Assembly: GCA_964478125.1 (NCBI GenBank)
Contig: CAYZGR010000016.1
Location: forward strand, 1 to 53,628
From: FW021-bin31 sp964478125
Lineage (GTDB): Bacteria > Bacteroidota > Bacteroidia > Chitinophagales > Chitinophagaceae
Reading direction: 5' to 3'
DNA length: 53,628 bases
Position 1 is the first letter of the stretch; each line of letters begins with the position of its first letter. Below the pieces are notes generated by a model that saw only the letters and a program-made list of their open reading frames with translations, did not search any database and was not told the origin of the DNA. Positions 15,851 to 25,081 of the stretch are shown here, one piece after another. A program made the translations under genes and the position numbers.

Positions 15851-18640
15851 TTATTTTACTTCAATCTTCTTCATCTCACTTCCAATATCGCCATTCATAT
15901 CAGTACCCTCTAAAATCAGGGTATAGGTTCCGGGTTTATCAGCGGTGTAGAATGATATTTCCGCTTCACCGTCTTTATTGGTTACGATGTCCGGATTCCA
16001 GTAAATGGTCGAACGAAGGTCAGGCAAATGTTTCTCTTCTTTAACGGTATATTTCGGTGAATAAAAATGTGCGGACGTATTGAAGGCTACCGGGGGCTTG
16101 TATAAAAACACGCCGGGTGTTTTCTTCAAAAAAGCCCCATTGCCGGAATACGTTGTTATCTCAATGAAAGCATGATCGAACGGCTTGTCCATTGGATGCA
16201 GAAATTTTTGAAAATAGGCGCCGGTATATCTGGCAGAATACATGACTTCGATGCCCTTAATATCCTCCGCGGTGATGTAATCCAGATAGGACCGGTAAAA
16301 ATCTTTATATGAGGCATCCTCCGGTTTAAAGAAATCCAGGTTCACTCCGTCGATAATAAGATGGACCAATTCTGTATGGATCAAATAACGGTCAAGATGC
16401 TTGCCTCCCAACCGGAATCCTTTCACTTTTTGTCTTAATATATCCCTCAAAGTGGCTTTTCCTTCTTTTTCCATATCAGACTGATCAAGCACCAAATCTG
16501 ATCCGCCCGGGCCATTCAGGTTCTTGGATCCTGGGATTGCTTTCTGTCCGACAATAACCACTTCTTTCAATACGTGTTCTCCTAACAGCTTATCCACTGT
16601 CTCCTGATCCGCCACCTGAGTTTGGATTATATCATCGCGGGTCGTATCTATATTGACATACCATGGTGTTGTTCTCAGTTTTAAAGGCTTTAATACCGGC
16701 GGCTTAAAAGCATTAACCCTTATGCCCACGTTGAAGCTTTTGCCCCTTTTGTTCCTGGCTTGCAGCATAAAGGAGGCCGTATCAACCGGATACAACGGGC
16801 TGAAACTAAAGGCTCCGTCCGCATGAGTAATAGTTTCCTTCAGGAGAAAAGGTTTCTTCGAGAATAATAATACCTGAGATCCGGCTACCGGCTTGTTTAA
16901 GATGTTTGTGACTGTCCCATTGATGGAAAAAACCTGTTCCGCCTGAAATTGCGGTGGTGATGCCGTATCGCGGCTGAAGGTTACCCAGCCTTGCGTAAGT
17001 AATAAATTATCCAGATCATGCCATATTTTTTCTGTCATCTGCTTCGGGAAATAATAGCCCGGGTCCTCTACATAACCTCTTAAATCTGAAGTAAGCCAAA
17101 TATCTGAAATTAATGAATTCCGTTTTAGGCTGTCTATGTAAACCTTGTTATCATCCGTAACGGAAACCGAAAAATCAGCCTGTATAGGTTGACCATTTTT
17201 GTCCGACACCTTAATCTTTAGTTTTACCTTATCCCGGGTGCCATATTGTTCTTTCCCGGTGATATCGGGCAACAACCGGTCTTCAGGATTAGTTATAAAA
17301 ACCATCCGTTGACATACGGGTTGCATAGCTGTATTATAAATGGTAAAACGGGCAATGCCGGATGGGAAAAGAGATTTACTGATCTGAAGCGTTTCCGTTC
17401 CATCCTTTAACTTTAGTTTCGCACCGAGGCAACCTATTCCTCTCGCCTGGGCGACCAGGTAAAAAATGCTGTCAGCTGCCTGATCTCCCGGAACAGAATA
17501 GATATTCACTTCGATAGAATCCCCATGAAGAGGATTGATCAGACACAAAGCCGGGCCCGTGTGCTGAACCGTGGGCAACGGAAACAATATTTCCCCGCCG
17601 TCTTCCGAATGGATCGCCGCGGTATATTTTTCATTCTCTCTGGGGATGAGGTCAAAACTGCCCATTCCCAGGTGTGAAGACCGGAAGCTGTCAACAGCCC
17701 GGCGCCTGCTGTCATATATTACGCCGGATACCTCTCGCCCCAATCCATCCTCCCCCAGCGCTTTAAACGCGATCCTGTTTTGTACACCGGCGGTAAGTTC
17801 GCCTCCCTCCGGCATAAATTGCAAATCAATCTTTGATTTTCTGTCTAATATTACCGGTATGGTCATGTATCGCGTTGCAGCATGGCCCTCCAGATCATTA
17901 ACCAAAAGCGATAGCCGTTCTTTGTTCGCGTTGGCAGGAATTTTAAAGTTAAAAGCAAGGTTTCCATGTACATCGGTTCTAAACTTATTTTTATGCCAGG
18001 TTTTGTTTCCATCCGTCAATGTGATCTGCAAATTTCGAAAAGACAGGGGGCGTTCATCCTGTCTTTTAAATACCAGTTTGGCTTCCATGCGGCTGATTTT
18101 CTCCGGAAGCGCATAAAATCGCGCACGGATGAGCCACTCATCACCAGAATAATCATTGATCGTGAATGATTGTTGAAAGATACACGCCTGATCAAAATTT
18201 AGCATCCAATGGGTATAAGCTCTTAAGGTATAAATACCTGCAGGGAAAGCAGTTTTATCCAAAGCAAAATATCCCTCGCCCAGCCCGTTTCGCAAAGCCA
18301 CCATAACACGCTTGATAACTTCGTTATCTTCATCTGCAATTTCCAGGTATGCGATACCGCTTTGCGGAGCGGGATGCAAAAAAGCAGCATCGAAAAGATA
18401 TGTTTTAAACCAAAGCGTGTCGCCGCCACTATATGAAGGCCTGTCGATATGTACATACAGCTTTTCCGGGGCATATTTCTCCGTCGCTGACGAGATACCG
18501 TTGACCAATCGAAACAAACTACTATCTGTAGGGTGTTCCTGAGCAAAAGCCGGCAGGACACCACATAAGCTCAGAGCGGCAACAACTATTTTTTTATATA
18601 ATAAAAACGAGATCGGGGGAATTGCAGATTGTTTAACCAT
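15851..18640 (-). CDS. Macroglobulin-like / carboxypeptidase-regulatory / TonB-plug surface protein
   Basis: Secreted 929-residue protein with an unusual domain chain. After a signal peptide (about 1-34, ending AFAQ) comes a macroglobulin MG2-like domain (about 58-165, starting KLYVHIDRPSYSGGDTLWFK), further Ig-like modules to about 500, a carboxypeptidase-regulatory beta-sandwich (about 570-640), a TonB-receptor plug-like domain (about 690-800, KEVVIVGQ... VHLIIDGVNLD), and a last beta-sandwich (about 880-927) like an alpha-2-macroglobulin or bacterial Ig domain. There is no beta-barrel, so it is not a transporter by itself. Such MG2-plug proteins recur in Bacteroidota; their role is unknown, perhaps partner contacts at the outer membrane. 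A 29-codon membrane ORF ends 25 bp upstream. Confidence 0.88.
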   Translation of the reverse strand: MVKQSAIPPISFLLYKKIVVAALSLCGVLPAFAQEHPTDSSLFRLVNGISSATEKYAPEKLYVHIDRPSYSGGDTLWFKTYLFDAAFLHPAPQSGIAYLEIADEDNEVIKRVMVALRNGLGEGYFALDKTAFPAGIYTLRAYTHWMLNFDQACIFQQSFTINDYSGDEWLIRARFYALPEKISRMEAKLVFKRQDERPLSFRNLQITLTDGNKTWHKNKFRTDVHGNLAFNFKIPANANKERLSLLVNDLEGHAATRYMTIPVILDRKSKIDLQFMPEGGELTAGVQNRIAFKALGEDGLGREVSGVIYDSRRRAVDSFRSSHLGMGSFDLIPRENEKYTAAIHSEDGGEILFPLPTVQHTGPALCLINPLHGDSIEVNIYSVPGDQAADSIFYLVAQARGIGCLGAKLKLKDGTETLQISKSLFPSGIARFTIYNTAMQPVCQRMVFITNPEDRLLPDITGKEQYGTRDKVKLKIKVSDKNGQPIQADFSVSVTDDNKVYIDSLKRNSLISDIWLTSDLRGYVEDPGYYFPKQMTEKIWHDLDNLLLTQGWVTFSRDTASPPQFQAEQVFSINGTVTNILNKPVAGSQVLLFSKKPFLLKETITHADGAFSFSPLYPVDTASFMLQARNKRGKSFNVGIRVNAFKPPVLKPLKLRTTPWYVNIDTTRDDIIQTQVADQETVDKLLGEHVLKEVVIVGQKAIPGSKNLNGPGGSDLVLDQSDMEKEGKATLRDILRQKVKGFRLGGKHLDRYLIHTELVHLIIDGVNLDFFKPEDASYKDFYRSYLDYITAEDIKGIEVMYSARYTGAYFQKFLHPMDKPFDHAFIEITTYSGNGAFLKKTPGVFLYKPPVAFNTSAHFYSPKYTVKEEKHLPDLRSTIYWNPDIVTNKDGEAEISFYTADKPGTYTLILEGTDMNGDIGSEMKKIEVK

Positions 18641-18665
18641 GTAGTGATATTAAAAAGAATTCAGG

Positions 18666-18755
18666 TTATTTCCAAATTCCCTTAATCAACTCATACAAAA
18701 GAAACCCTAAAACGGACGTTGCACCGATTCCCCGGTAGATTTTTAGATATTTCAT
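18666..18755 (-). CDS. Candidate 29-residue single-span membrane protein
   Basis: A short frame with ATG and TAA sits just ahead of the 929-residue gene on the same strand. The predicted peptide starts MKYLKIYRG, has a hydrophobic core (GIGATSVLGFLLYELI) and ends KGIWK, a plausible small inner-membrane protein with positive residues at both ends. It was found by reading the 343-bp intergenic region. The stop lies 25 bp before the next ATG, so co-transcription is likely. No homologue can be named and random occurrence is possible for so short a frame. Confidence 0.4.
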   Translation of the reverse strand: MKYLKIYRGIGATSVLGFLLYELIKGIWK

Positions 18756-18930
18756 CTTGAATTGATTGTGAAAAATGCGCTGCATATAACTTGCCGTAAA
18801 GCTATTCGGACCTAAATATTTTTAACCTCTTCCTATCACGACTAATTATATTTATCCATTTCTTTTTGTTTTCGAGTTTTGGCATTGTATTACTATTCGT
18901 ACTAGGCTCCATTCAAAAAAATTATAACAA

Positions 18931-18961
18931 AAGTAGTAATTTGCAATCCTTGCAACTACTT
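18931..18961 (+). promoter_or_regulatory. Compound inverted repeat upstream of the beta-galactosidase gene
   Basis: AAGTAG at 18931-18936 pairs with CTACTT at 18956-18961; inside them two copies of the palindrome TTGCAA (18941-18946, 18950-18955) are 3 bp apart. It ends 22 bp before the lacZ ATG. It could be an operator or a 5'-leader hairpin; no regulator gene is adjacent. No perfect TAnnTTTG was found for this gene. Confidence 0.45.
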
Positions 18962-18983
18962 CGCTTTTTCAAAATATTATTCT

Positions 18984-21900
18984 ATGAGAAAATTGATCGC
19001 CTTATCTGTTTTTTTATTGCCTGCCGTCTTTGCCTGCGCCCAGCAGGAACCTCCGGCGTTATGGGAAAACGAATTTAAAAATGAAGTAAACCGCGAGCCT
19101 ATGCATGTGCATTATTTTGCTTACGAGAATCAACAGCTGGCTCAGAAAGGAGAACCCTCTCAATCTGCCCATTATCAATCCCTGAATGGAAATTGGAAAT
19201 TTAAATGGGTACCGGGCCCGGTCGACCGCCCGCTGGGCTTTTGGAAAGTGGATTATGACGCTGCACAATGGGATGATTTTAAGGTACCTGCGATGTGGGA
19301 AGTGAATAAGTATGGTTTTCCCATATATACTAACATAACCTATGATTTTGCCTATTTGCTTCCTGATGATAAACCCAATCCGCCGCATGTACCACATCAG
19401 TATAACCCGGTGGGCTCCTACAGAAAGGTCATTACTATAGATAAAAACTGGAATGGGAAAGATATCTATCTACATTTTGGTGCAATACGATCTGCTTTTT
19501 ATGTATGGGTGAACGGACAATGGGTGGGCTATAGTGAAGACAGCAAACTGGCCGCCGAATTTAACGTTACGCCATATCTTAAACCGGGTCGGAAGAACGT
19601 AATCGCTTTTCAGGTATATCGCTGGAGTGATGGCTCTTATATGGAAGACCAGGACATGTGGCGTATGGGCGGTGTAGAAAGGGGCATTTACCTGTATGCA
19701 CGGAACAAGATACATATTCGTGATATACACATTATCCCAAACCTGACCGATCATTATCAAAATGGACGCTTAAACATTCAACTGGATTTTCCGGATAATG
19801 CGGATCCTGCTTTAAAAAATTATGCGGCCGTTATTGCTTTGAAGGATGGAAACGATAAATTGGTGAAGAAAACAGAAGTGGATCTGGACGATTCTGCCGC
19901 CTTTCAAAATATCATCCTTAAGGTAAAAGACCCTTTAAAATGGACTGCGGAGACCCCTAATCTGTACAGGGTTTATGTGACGCTGAAGAGTAAAGACGGG
20001 AATACGATAGAAGTTATCCCCCAGAGGACGGGCTTCCGAAAGGTAGAGATCAAAAACGGATTTTTATGTGTAAACGGCAAGGCCATTTTGATAAAGGGTA
20101 CGGATCGGCATGAAATGGATCCGGTCACCGGGCAGTATATTTCTCATGAACGTATGGAGCAGGATATCCGCATTATGAAGAAGAATAACATCAATGCGGT
20201 ACGTACTTCTCACTATCCCAATGATCCATACTGGTATAAATTGTGTGATGAATATGGTATTTATCTGGTGGATGAAGCCAACCTCGAAACACATGGAATG
20301 GGTTACGGCAAAGAATCGCTATCTAAAGATCCTGATTGGTTCCTGCAGCATTTTCAGCGGGACTCGCGAATGGTTAAACGGGATATCAATCATCCCAGTA
20401 TTATCATCTGGTCCATGGGTAATGAAGCGGGAATGGGGATAAATTTTGAGAAATGTTATCGGTGGATCAAACAATACGATCCTTCGCGACCGGTGCAGTA
20501 TGAGCGTGCCGGGAATTCTAAATTTACCGATATTTATTGTCCCATGTACCCTTCACCCAAAGGAATGGTACAATATGTAAAGACGCATGGTCCCAGGCTC
20601 ACATTGACAGGAGAACGTCCCGGGGGAGCAAAGCGTACGCCGGGAACCGGTAAGATGAACCGCTCCGGGGAGAAAACATCGGAATCGGATCGCAAACCTT
20701 TCATCTTATGTGAATATGCCCATGCCATGGGCAACTCGATGGGTAATTTTAAGGATTATTGGGATACGATCCGGAAATATTATCCAAAAATGCAGGGAGG
20801 CTTTATCTGGGATTTTGTGGATCAGGGATTACAGAAGGTAACCGACAGAGGAGATACGATCTGGGCGTATGGCGGTGATTACGGAGTGGATCTTCCGAGC
20901 GATTTTAATTTTAATTGTAATGGATTTCTTGCTCCAGACCGGACACTTCACCCTGAAGCGTATGAGGTTCGTCACCAGTATCAGAATATTCACACAGCTG
21001 CTCCGGATCCGATGGCAGGTAAGATCCGGATATATAATGAAAACTTTTTTAAAGACCTGGGTAACATTTATCTGGATTGGGAGTTAGTGGCAGATGGGAA
21101 AGTCATCCAGAAAGGGAAAGTGGATCAACTGCATATACAACCGCGGGAGAAAGAAGAACTGACGATCCATTACAAGTTGCCACGCAGGGCATATCATGAT
21201 GTCTTTCTAAATATATATTATAAAACCAAAGTAGAAAAATACCTGGTTCCTGCCGATTGGATCGTAGCTAAAGACCAGATCACGGTGATTCATCGGGAAC
21301 GTCCTTCTCTACAGCTGCAGAAAGCAGGCAAGGTAGCGGTTCATGATAATGATTCGGTTATTACAGTCCGTGGTGAGAATTTTCGGATGGTATTTGATCA
21401 TAAGGATGGTTTGTTGAAGCATTATGAGATAAATGGTGAAGATTTTATCAAGGCAGGTTATGGACTGCGCCCCAATTTTTGGCGCGCACCAACCGATAAT
21501 GACATGGGAGCCGGTTTCCAGAAGTTATTGATCAACTGGAAACGATCCAGCAACGATCGTTTTTTACTGAATTATCATGTGGATCATTCGGATTCCGGGA
21601 GCGTAAAGCTGACGATGGAATATGCGCTGCCGTATGTATATGCTACGTTGTTGATAAGTTATGAAGTGAATGGGAAAGGCGCCATGATCGTTTCGGAGTC
21701 CATGCGGGCGGATACTTCCAGGAAGGTGGCCATGCTTCCGAGATTTGGTATGCAGATGATGTTACCAAAATCCTTGGATCGAATGGAGTGGTATGGACGC
21801 GGCCCTCATGAAAATTATTGGGACCGGAAAGATGCTGAGTTTGTGGGCATATATACCTCAACCGTTGATAAACAGTATCATAAAGATTACGTACGTCCAC

Positions 21901-22217
21901 AGGAGAGCGGAAACAAATCGGATATTCGTTGGCTGAAGCTGACGGATTCCAGCGGCATCGGGCTACGGATCACTTCCGATACCCTGTTTAATATCAATGC
22001 ACTCCCTTATCTGAATAAAGATCTGGATGAAGGTTTGGAAAAGCACAACCATCATTCGGGCGAACTGGTGCCGAGAAATATGACGGTATTGAATATTGAC
22101 CTTCAGCAGATGGGGCTGGGGGGAATTAATTCCTGGGGTACCTGGCCGCTGGAGCAATACCGGCTTCCATATAAAAATTATAGCTACCGGTTTAAGATAG
22201 AACCTATTGTTCATTGA
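18984..22217 (+). CDS. lacZ: Beta-galactosidase, glycoside hydrolase family 2
   Basis: Exported GH2 enzyme expected to cleave terminal beta-galactosides. The 1077-residue protein has a signal peptide (about 1-19, MRKLIALSVFLLPAVFA), a sugar-binding jelly roll (about 45-225, EDQDMWRMGGVERGIYLY), an Ig-like domain, the TIM barrel (about 345-640) with acid/base Glu481 in MGNEAGMG and nucleophile Glu577 in LCEYAHAMGNS, and the C-terminal small-chain domain starting near 800. The two catalytic Glu are 96 residues apart against 76 in E. coli LacZ because of a charged Gly/Arg/Ser-rich insert at about 534-571. No SusC/SusD genes or other glycosidases adjoin, so the natural substrate is open; other GH2 specificities are possible. 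Confidence 0.92.
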   Translation: MRKLIALSVFLLPAVFACAQQEPPALWENEFKNEVNREPMHVHYFAYENQQLAQKGEPSQSAHYQSLNGNWKFKWVPGPVDRPLGFWKVDYDAAQWDDFKVPAMWEVNKYGFPIYTNITYDFAYLLPDDKPNPPHVPHQYNPVGSYRKVITIDKNWNGKDIYLHFGAIRSAFYVWVNGQWVGYSEDSKLAAEFNVTPYLKPGRKNVIAFQVYRWSDGSYMEDQDMWRMGGVERGIYLYARNKIHIRDIHIIPNLTDHYQNGRLNIQLDFPDNADPALKNYAAVIALKDGNDKLVKKTEVDLDDSAAFQNIILKVKDPLKWTAETPNLYRVYVTLKSKDGNTIEVIPQRTGFRKVEIKNGFLCVNGKAILIKGTDRHEMDPVTGQYISHERMEQDIRIMKKNNINAVRTSHYPNDPYWYKLCDEYGIYLVDEANLETHGMGYGKESLSKDPDWFLQHFQRDSRMVKRDINHPSIIIWSMGNEAGMGINFEKCYRWIKQYDPSRPVQYERAGNSKFTDIYCPMYPSPKGMVQYVKTHGPRLTLTGERPGGAKRTPGTGKMNRSGEKTSESDRKPFILCEYAHAMGNSMGNFKDYWDTIRKYYPKMQGGFIWDFVDQGLQKVTDRGDTIWAYGGDYGVDLPSDFNFNCNGFLAPDRTLHPEAYEVRHQYQNIHTAAPDPMAGKIRIYNENFFKDLGNIYLDWELVADGKVIQKGKVDQLHIQPREKEELTIHYKLPRRAYHDVFLNIYYKTKVEKYLVPADWIVAKDQITVIHRERPSLQLQKAGKVAVHDNDSVITVRGENFRMVFDHKDGLLKHYEINGEDFIKAGYGLRPNFWRAPTDNDMGAGFQKLLINWKRSSNDRFLLNYHVDHSDSGSVKLTMEYALPYVYATLLISYEVNGKGAMIVSESMRADTSRKVAMLPRFGMQMMLPKSLDRMEWYGRGPHENYWDRKDAEFVGIYTSTVDKQYHKDYVRPQESGNKSDIRWLKLTDSSGIGLRITSDTLFNINALPYLNKDLDEGLEKHNHHSGELVPRNMTVLNIDLQQMGLGGINSWGTWPLEQYRLPYKNYSYRFKIEPIVH

Positions 22218-22800
22218 AGTGCGTGATGTTCCTCCCTATAATGTAAAAAATCTTTTTCGGCGTTTGAAAAGATAACGGGAGGAGGTACGTTCCATTTGAC
22301 GTTTCCATATTTTCTGCATAACCTTTTGTTTTTAGCATTTAGATTATCGGAACTAAAATTAATATTCCATGAAGTGGTCCGGAAAAAGAGTCGCAGATCA
22401 AATCCTTTCCCAAAATAATAGTGTTCTCTCAGAGAATCCGCTTTTTTATAAGCAGCTTTTAGCAGACTAAGCACATCGTTGTTAACAAAAAAGGGGGTAG
22501 AGAATAAGTTACAGGTTGAAGCAGGAAGATAGAATTGGCTTTCAAGGAATCAGATGACAAGAGGAGCGTTTTATATCCTATACAGCTTATGTTTATATTA
22601 TTAATATTCTTAAATGAAAATGGACCTTTCTCGTTGCTAAAGGTAATAGCCTGACCGGACGAATTGCTAATAGTGACGTTTGGAACAGGTTGTGTGGTCC
22701 GGCTGTCTACAATTTGATAACTTATGCCTTGCCCGTTAACGCATAAGGGTAGACAAATAATGAGAAGGCACAAAGAAATTTTCTTCACACAATAAACCAA
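22211..22800 (-). pseudogene. Frameshifted remnant of a carboxypeptidase-regulatory-like surface protein
   Basis: The frame from 22800 encodes a signal peptide (ending CVNGQG) and a CarboxypepD_reg-like beta-sandwich (YQIVDSRTTQPVPNVTISNS...), then hits a stop at 22459. Shifting by one base in the T6 run next to C5 (reverse strand; 22487-22497 on the forward strand) restores a continuous reading: PPFFVNNDVLSLLKAAYKK and on to a stop at 22211. Intact family members carry a helix like LLKAAYKK just after the sandwich and run several hundred residues further, so the gene is both frameshifted and short. A homopolymer sequencing error could explain the shift but not the early end. Its end overlaps the lacZ stop by 7 bp, convergent. 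Confidence 0.65.
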
Positions 22801-22842
22801 AAATAACTAATTTGGCAGAAAAGGATCAAATGAGGGACTCAT

Positions 22843-23460
22843 ATGTTAAATCAGAAGAATAAAGGCATTTCCAGGCCCGAATCAACAGATCCATCCTTTT
22901 GGAATACGCATTGGCTGCAGGGAAAAACGGGATGGGATATAGGATATGCTTCTCCGGCTATCACTGAATATATGGCCCAATATCCTGATAGAGAGGCGGC
23001 TATTCTTATTCCGGGTTGCGGGAATGCTTACGAGGCGGAATACCTTGTGAGAAATGGCTTTAAGCATATTACATTGGTGGATATTGCACCTAAAGCCGTT
23101 GAAAACCTTCAAGTGAAGTTTCAAAACGCCCCATCGGTGAAGGTGATCTGTCAGAATTTCTTTGATCATCAGGACAAATATGATTTAATACTTGAGCAGA
23201 CCTTCTTTTGTGCGAATCCTCCCGAAAATCGTATGGATTATGTGAGGAAAACAGCGGATCTGCTTTATGATAATGGAAAGATTGCGGGCGTTCTGTTTAA
23301 CAGAACGTTTGAGAAAGAGGGACCCCCGTTCGGAGGTTCTGTGGAGGAATATAAAGCGCTCTTTGAGAAATATTTTACGATAAAGATCATGGAAGAATGC
23401 TATAACAGCATTCCGGCGAGAACGGGTTCAGAAGTGTTCATCAATCTGGTTAAAAAGTAA
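22843..23460 (+). CDS. TPMT-family SAM-dependent methyltransferase
   Basis: Class I methyltransferase of the thiopurine S-methyltransferase family, cytosolic. The 205 residues start with the family signature DPSFWNTHWLQGKTGWDIG (about 17-35), then motif I as IPGCGNAYEAEYL (about 61-73) and the acidic end of strand 2 in LVDIAPKAVENL. Typical substrates of bacterial relatives are chalcogen or thiol compounds, including selenium and tellurium species, or small halide/thiol detoxification; the exact one cannot be read. The gene stands alone, divergent from the frameshifted remnant and convergent with the MFS gene, 13 bp from its stop. Confidence 0.9.
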   Translation: MLNQKNKGISRPESTDPSFWNTHWLQGKTGWDIGYASPAITEYMAQYPDREAAILIPGCGNAYEAEYLVRNGFKHITLVDIAPKAVENLQVKFQNAPSVKVICQNFFDHQDKYDLILEQTFFCANPPENRMDYVRKTADLLYDNGKIAGVLFNRTFEKEGPPFGGSVEEYKALFEKYFTIKIMEECYNSIPARTGSEVFINLVKK

Positions 23461-23473
23461 AGGAAAGCGGTAT

Positions 23474-24670
23474 TCAGACTGATTCCCTGATCTTTTCTGA
23501 GTTATTTCTTCTATTTACCACGATCCGGTTTAAATCATAGGTCATATAGATCATCATGGTCAGGCTGATTCCCATAAACCAAAGTAAGGAAGCGTAGCCT
23601 AAAAAAGAGGCCAGCTTTCCATAGAACCAGGGCATCAAAGTGATGCCGATATACGCGCTGGCCATTTGCATCCCCATTATATTTTGAGAATATTTTTCTC
23701 CGAAGTTCCATGGTGTATTATGTAGGAGGCTGGGGAAGATAGGGGCACAGCCCAGACCAATCAACAGGAAACCGGGTAGCAGTGTACTATTGAAAGGTAA
23801 AAACAGAATAAACGTCCCTAAAATAATCAGTCCCTGTCCCCCATAAACCAGCTGCTTATTGCTCAGTGTTTTTGTTAATAAACCCGATATAAAACGTCCT
23901 ATCGTAATTCCGCCGTAATAAAGAGATGCGAATAGTGCGGCCCGTCCGGGTTCAAAACCCCTCGAATAGACCAGAAAACTGGCCCCCCACAACCCAAAGG
24001 TAGCCTCGATAGTGCAGTAGCAAAAAAAAATAATTAACGCCTGCTTTACACCTGGAGTTCTGAGCAGGCCATTGAAGGATATTTTTGTATCAGAGAGGGC
24101 CTCCCGGCCTTTTTCCCGGTTTTGATTTATCCACATGGGAAGAGAAATAAGCAATATTGCGAAGATGCAGATCTGGATCCATCCGACCGTGAGATATCCC
24201 CCTGTCCAGGATTGGTCATGTCCCAGATGGTTGGCCATGATCAGGGGCCCGATGGCAGCGCCTACCCCCCAGAAGCAATGCAGCCAGTTCATATGCCTGG
24301 CTGCATAATGCAGGGCGACATAATTGTTTAGAGCCACATCTACACAACCGGCGCCAAGCCCAAGCGGGACGGCCAGCAGACATAGGAAGATGAAATTTTC
24401 AAAATAGGAGAACCCCAATAGAGCCAGAGCGGTCATAAGAACGCTGATAGTCGTAATTTTTGCTACCCCAAAACGGTTAATAAAAGGAGCGCTAAATAAA
24501 CTGGAAACGACGGTTCCACCCGCAACGATCATGGCAATGATTCCCGCGTAAGAAAGGGGTACGTTCAAGCTTATGTGCATGGCCGGCCATGCAGATCCCA
24601 ATAAAGAATCCGGTAGCCCCAGGCTAATAAAAGCAAGGTAGATGACAATGAGCAGGAGGCCCTTTTTCAT
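23474..24670 (-). CDS. Major facilitator superfamily transporter
   Basis: Inner-membrane secondary transporter of 398 residues with about 12 hydrophobic helices. The opening LAFISLGLPDSLLGSAWPAM and the NRFGVAKI loop between helices 2 and 3 match the sugar-porter/fucose-permease-like MFS branch, but substrate cannot be assigned. The ATG overlaps the stop of the EVE-domain gene by 4 bp, so it is translationally coupled to it. The basic C-terminal tail (about 380-398, DLNRIVVNRRNNSEKIRES) should be cytoplasmic. Confidence 0.9.
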   Translation of the reverse strand: MKKGLLLIVIYLAFISLGLPDSLLGSAWPAMHISLNVPLSYAGIIAMIVAGGTVVSSLFSAPFINRFGVAKITTISVLMTALALLGFSYFENFIFLCLLAVPLGLGAGCVDVALNNYVALHYAARHMNWLHCFWGVGAAIGPLIMANHLGHDQSWTGGYLTVGWIQICIFAILLISLPMWINQNREKGREALSDTKISFNGLLRTPGVKQALIIFFCYCTIEATFGLWGASFLVYSRGFEPGRAALFASLYYGGITIGRFISGLLTKTLSNKQLVYGGQGLIILGTFILFLPFNSTLLPGFLLIGLGCAPIFPSLLHNTPWNFGEKYSQNIMGMQMASAYIGITLMPWFYGKLASFLGYASLLWFMGISLTMMIYMTYDLNRIVVNRRNNSEKIRESV

Positions 24671-25077
24671 CTTGTTTGCCCCAATCCTAATATCGTCTTA
24701 TATTCTTCAGGACTTACCGGACATACCGAAAGACGGGACTGGCGGACTAATGCCAGATCTTTTAATCGTTTGTCTTCCTTTATTTCTTTTAAGGAGACGG
24801 CCCTTTTTAACGGTTTTACCGCTTTCAGATCCACGGCTACCCAACGTTCGTCAGGAGTCGTGGGATCCTGATATGCCTCTTTGACTACACGGGCGATACC
24901 TACCACATCCATTCCCTGGATGCTGTGATAGAATAATACCTTGTCTCCTTTTTTCATGGCCTTGAGGTTGTTACGCGCCTGATAGTTGCGGACTCCGTCC
25001 CAGAAAGTCTGCCCATCCCTGACCAACTGATCCCAGGAATAACTGTCGGGATCTGATTTTACAAGCCAGTAATTCAT
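24667..25077 (-). CDS. EVE domain-containing protein
   Basis: Small cytosolic EVE (PUA-like) protein of 136 residues, related to the thymocyte nuclear protein Thy28. Features are the start MNYWLVKSDPDSYSWDQL, the FWDGVRNYQARNNLKAM segment lining the pocket, GDKVLFYHS and VVGIARVVKEAYQDPT. EVE domains are proposed to bind modified nucleobases in DNA or RNA; some are fused to restriction systems, but no restriction or methylase gene is nearby. It is the first gene of a two-gene unit with the MFS transporter. The upstream 219 bp hold only low-complexity repeats. Confidence 0.93.
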   Translation of the reverse strand: MNYWLVKSDPDSYSWDQLVRDGQTFWDGVRNYQARNNLKAMKKGDKVLFYHSIQGMDVVGIARVVKEAYQDPTTPDERWVAVDLKAVKPLKRAVSLKEIKEDKRLKDLALVRQSRLSVCPVSPEEYKTILGLGQTR

Positions 25078-25081
25078 GATA

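Noticed and set aside
24667..25077. EVE protein as part of a restriction or modification defence island
   Set aside because: No nuclease, methylase or helicase gene is adjacent; the partner is an MFS transporter.
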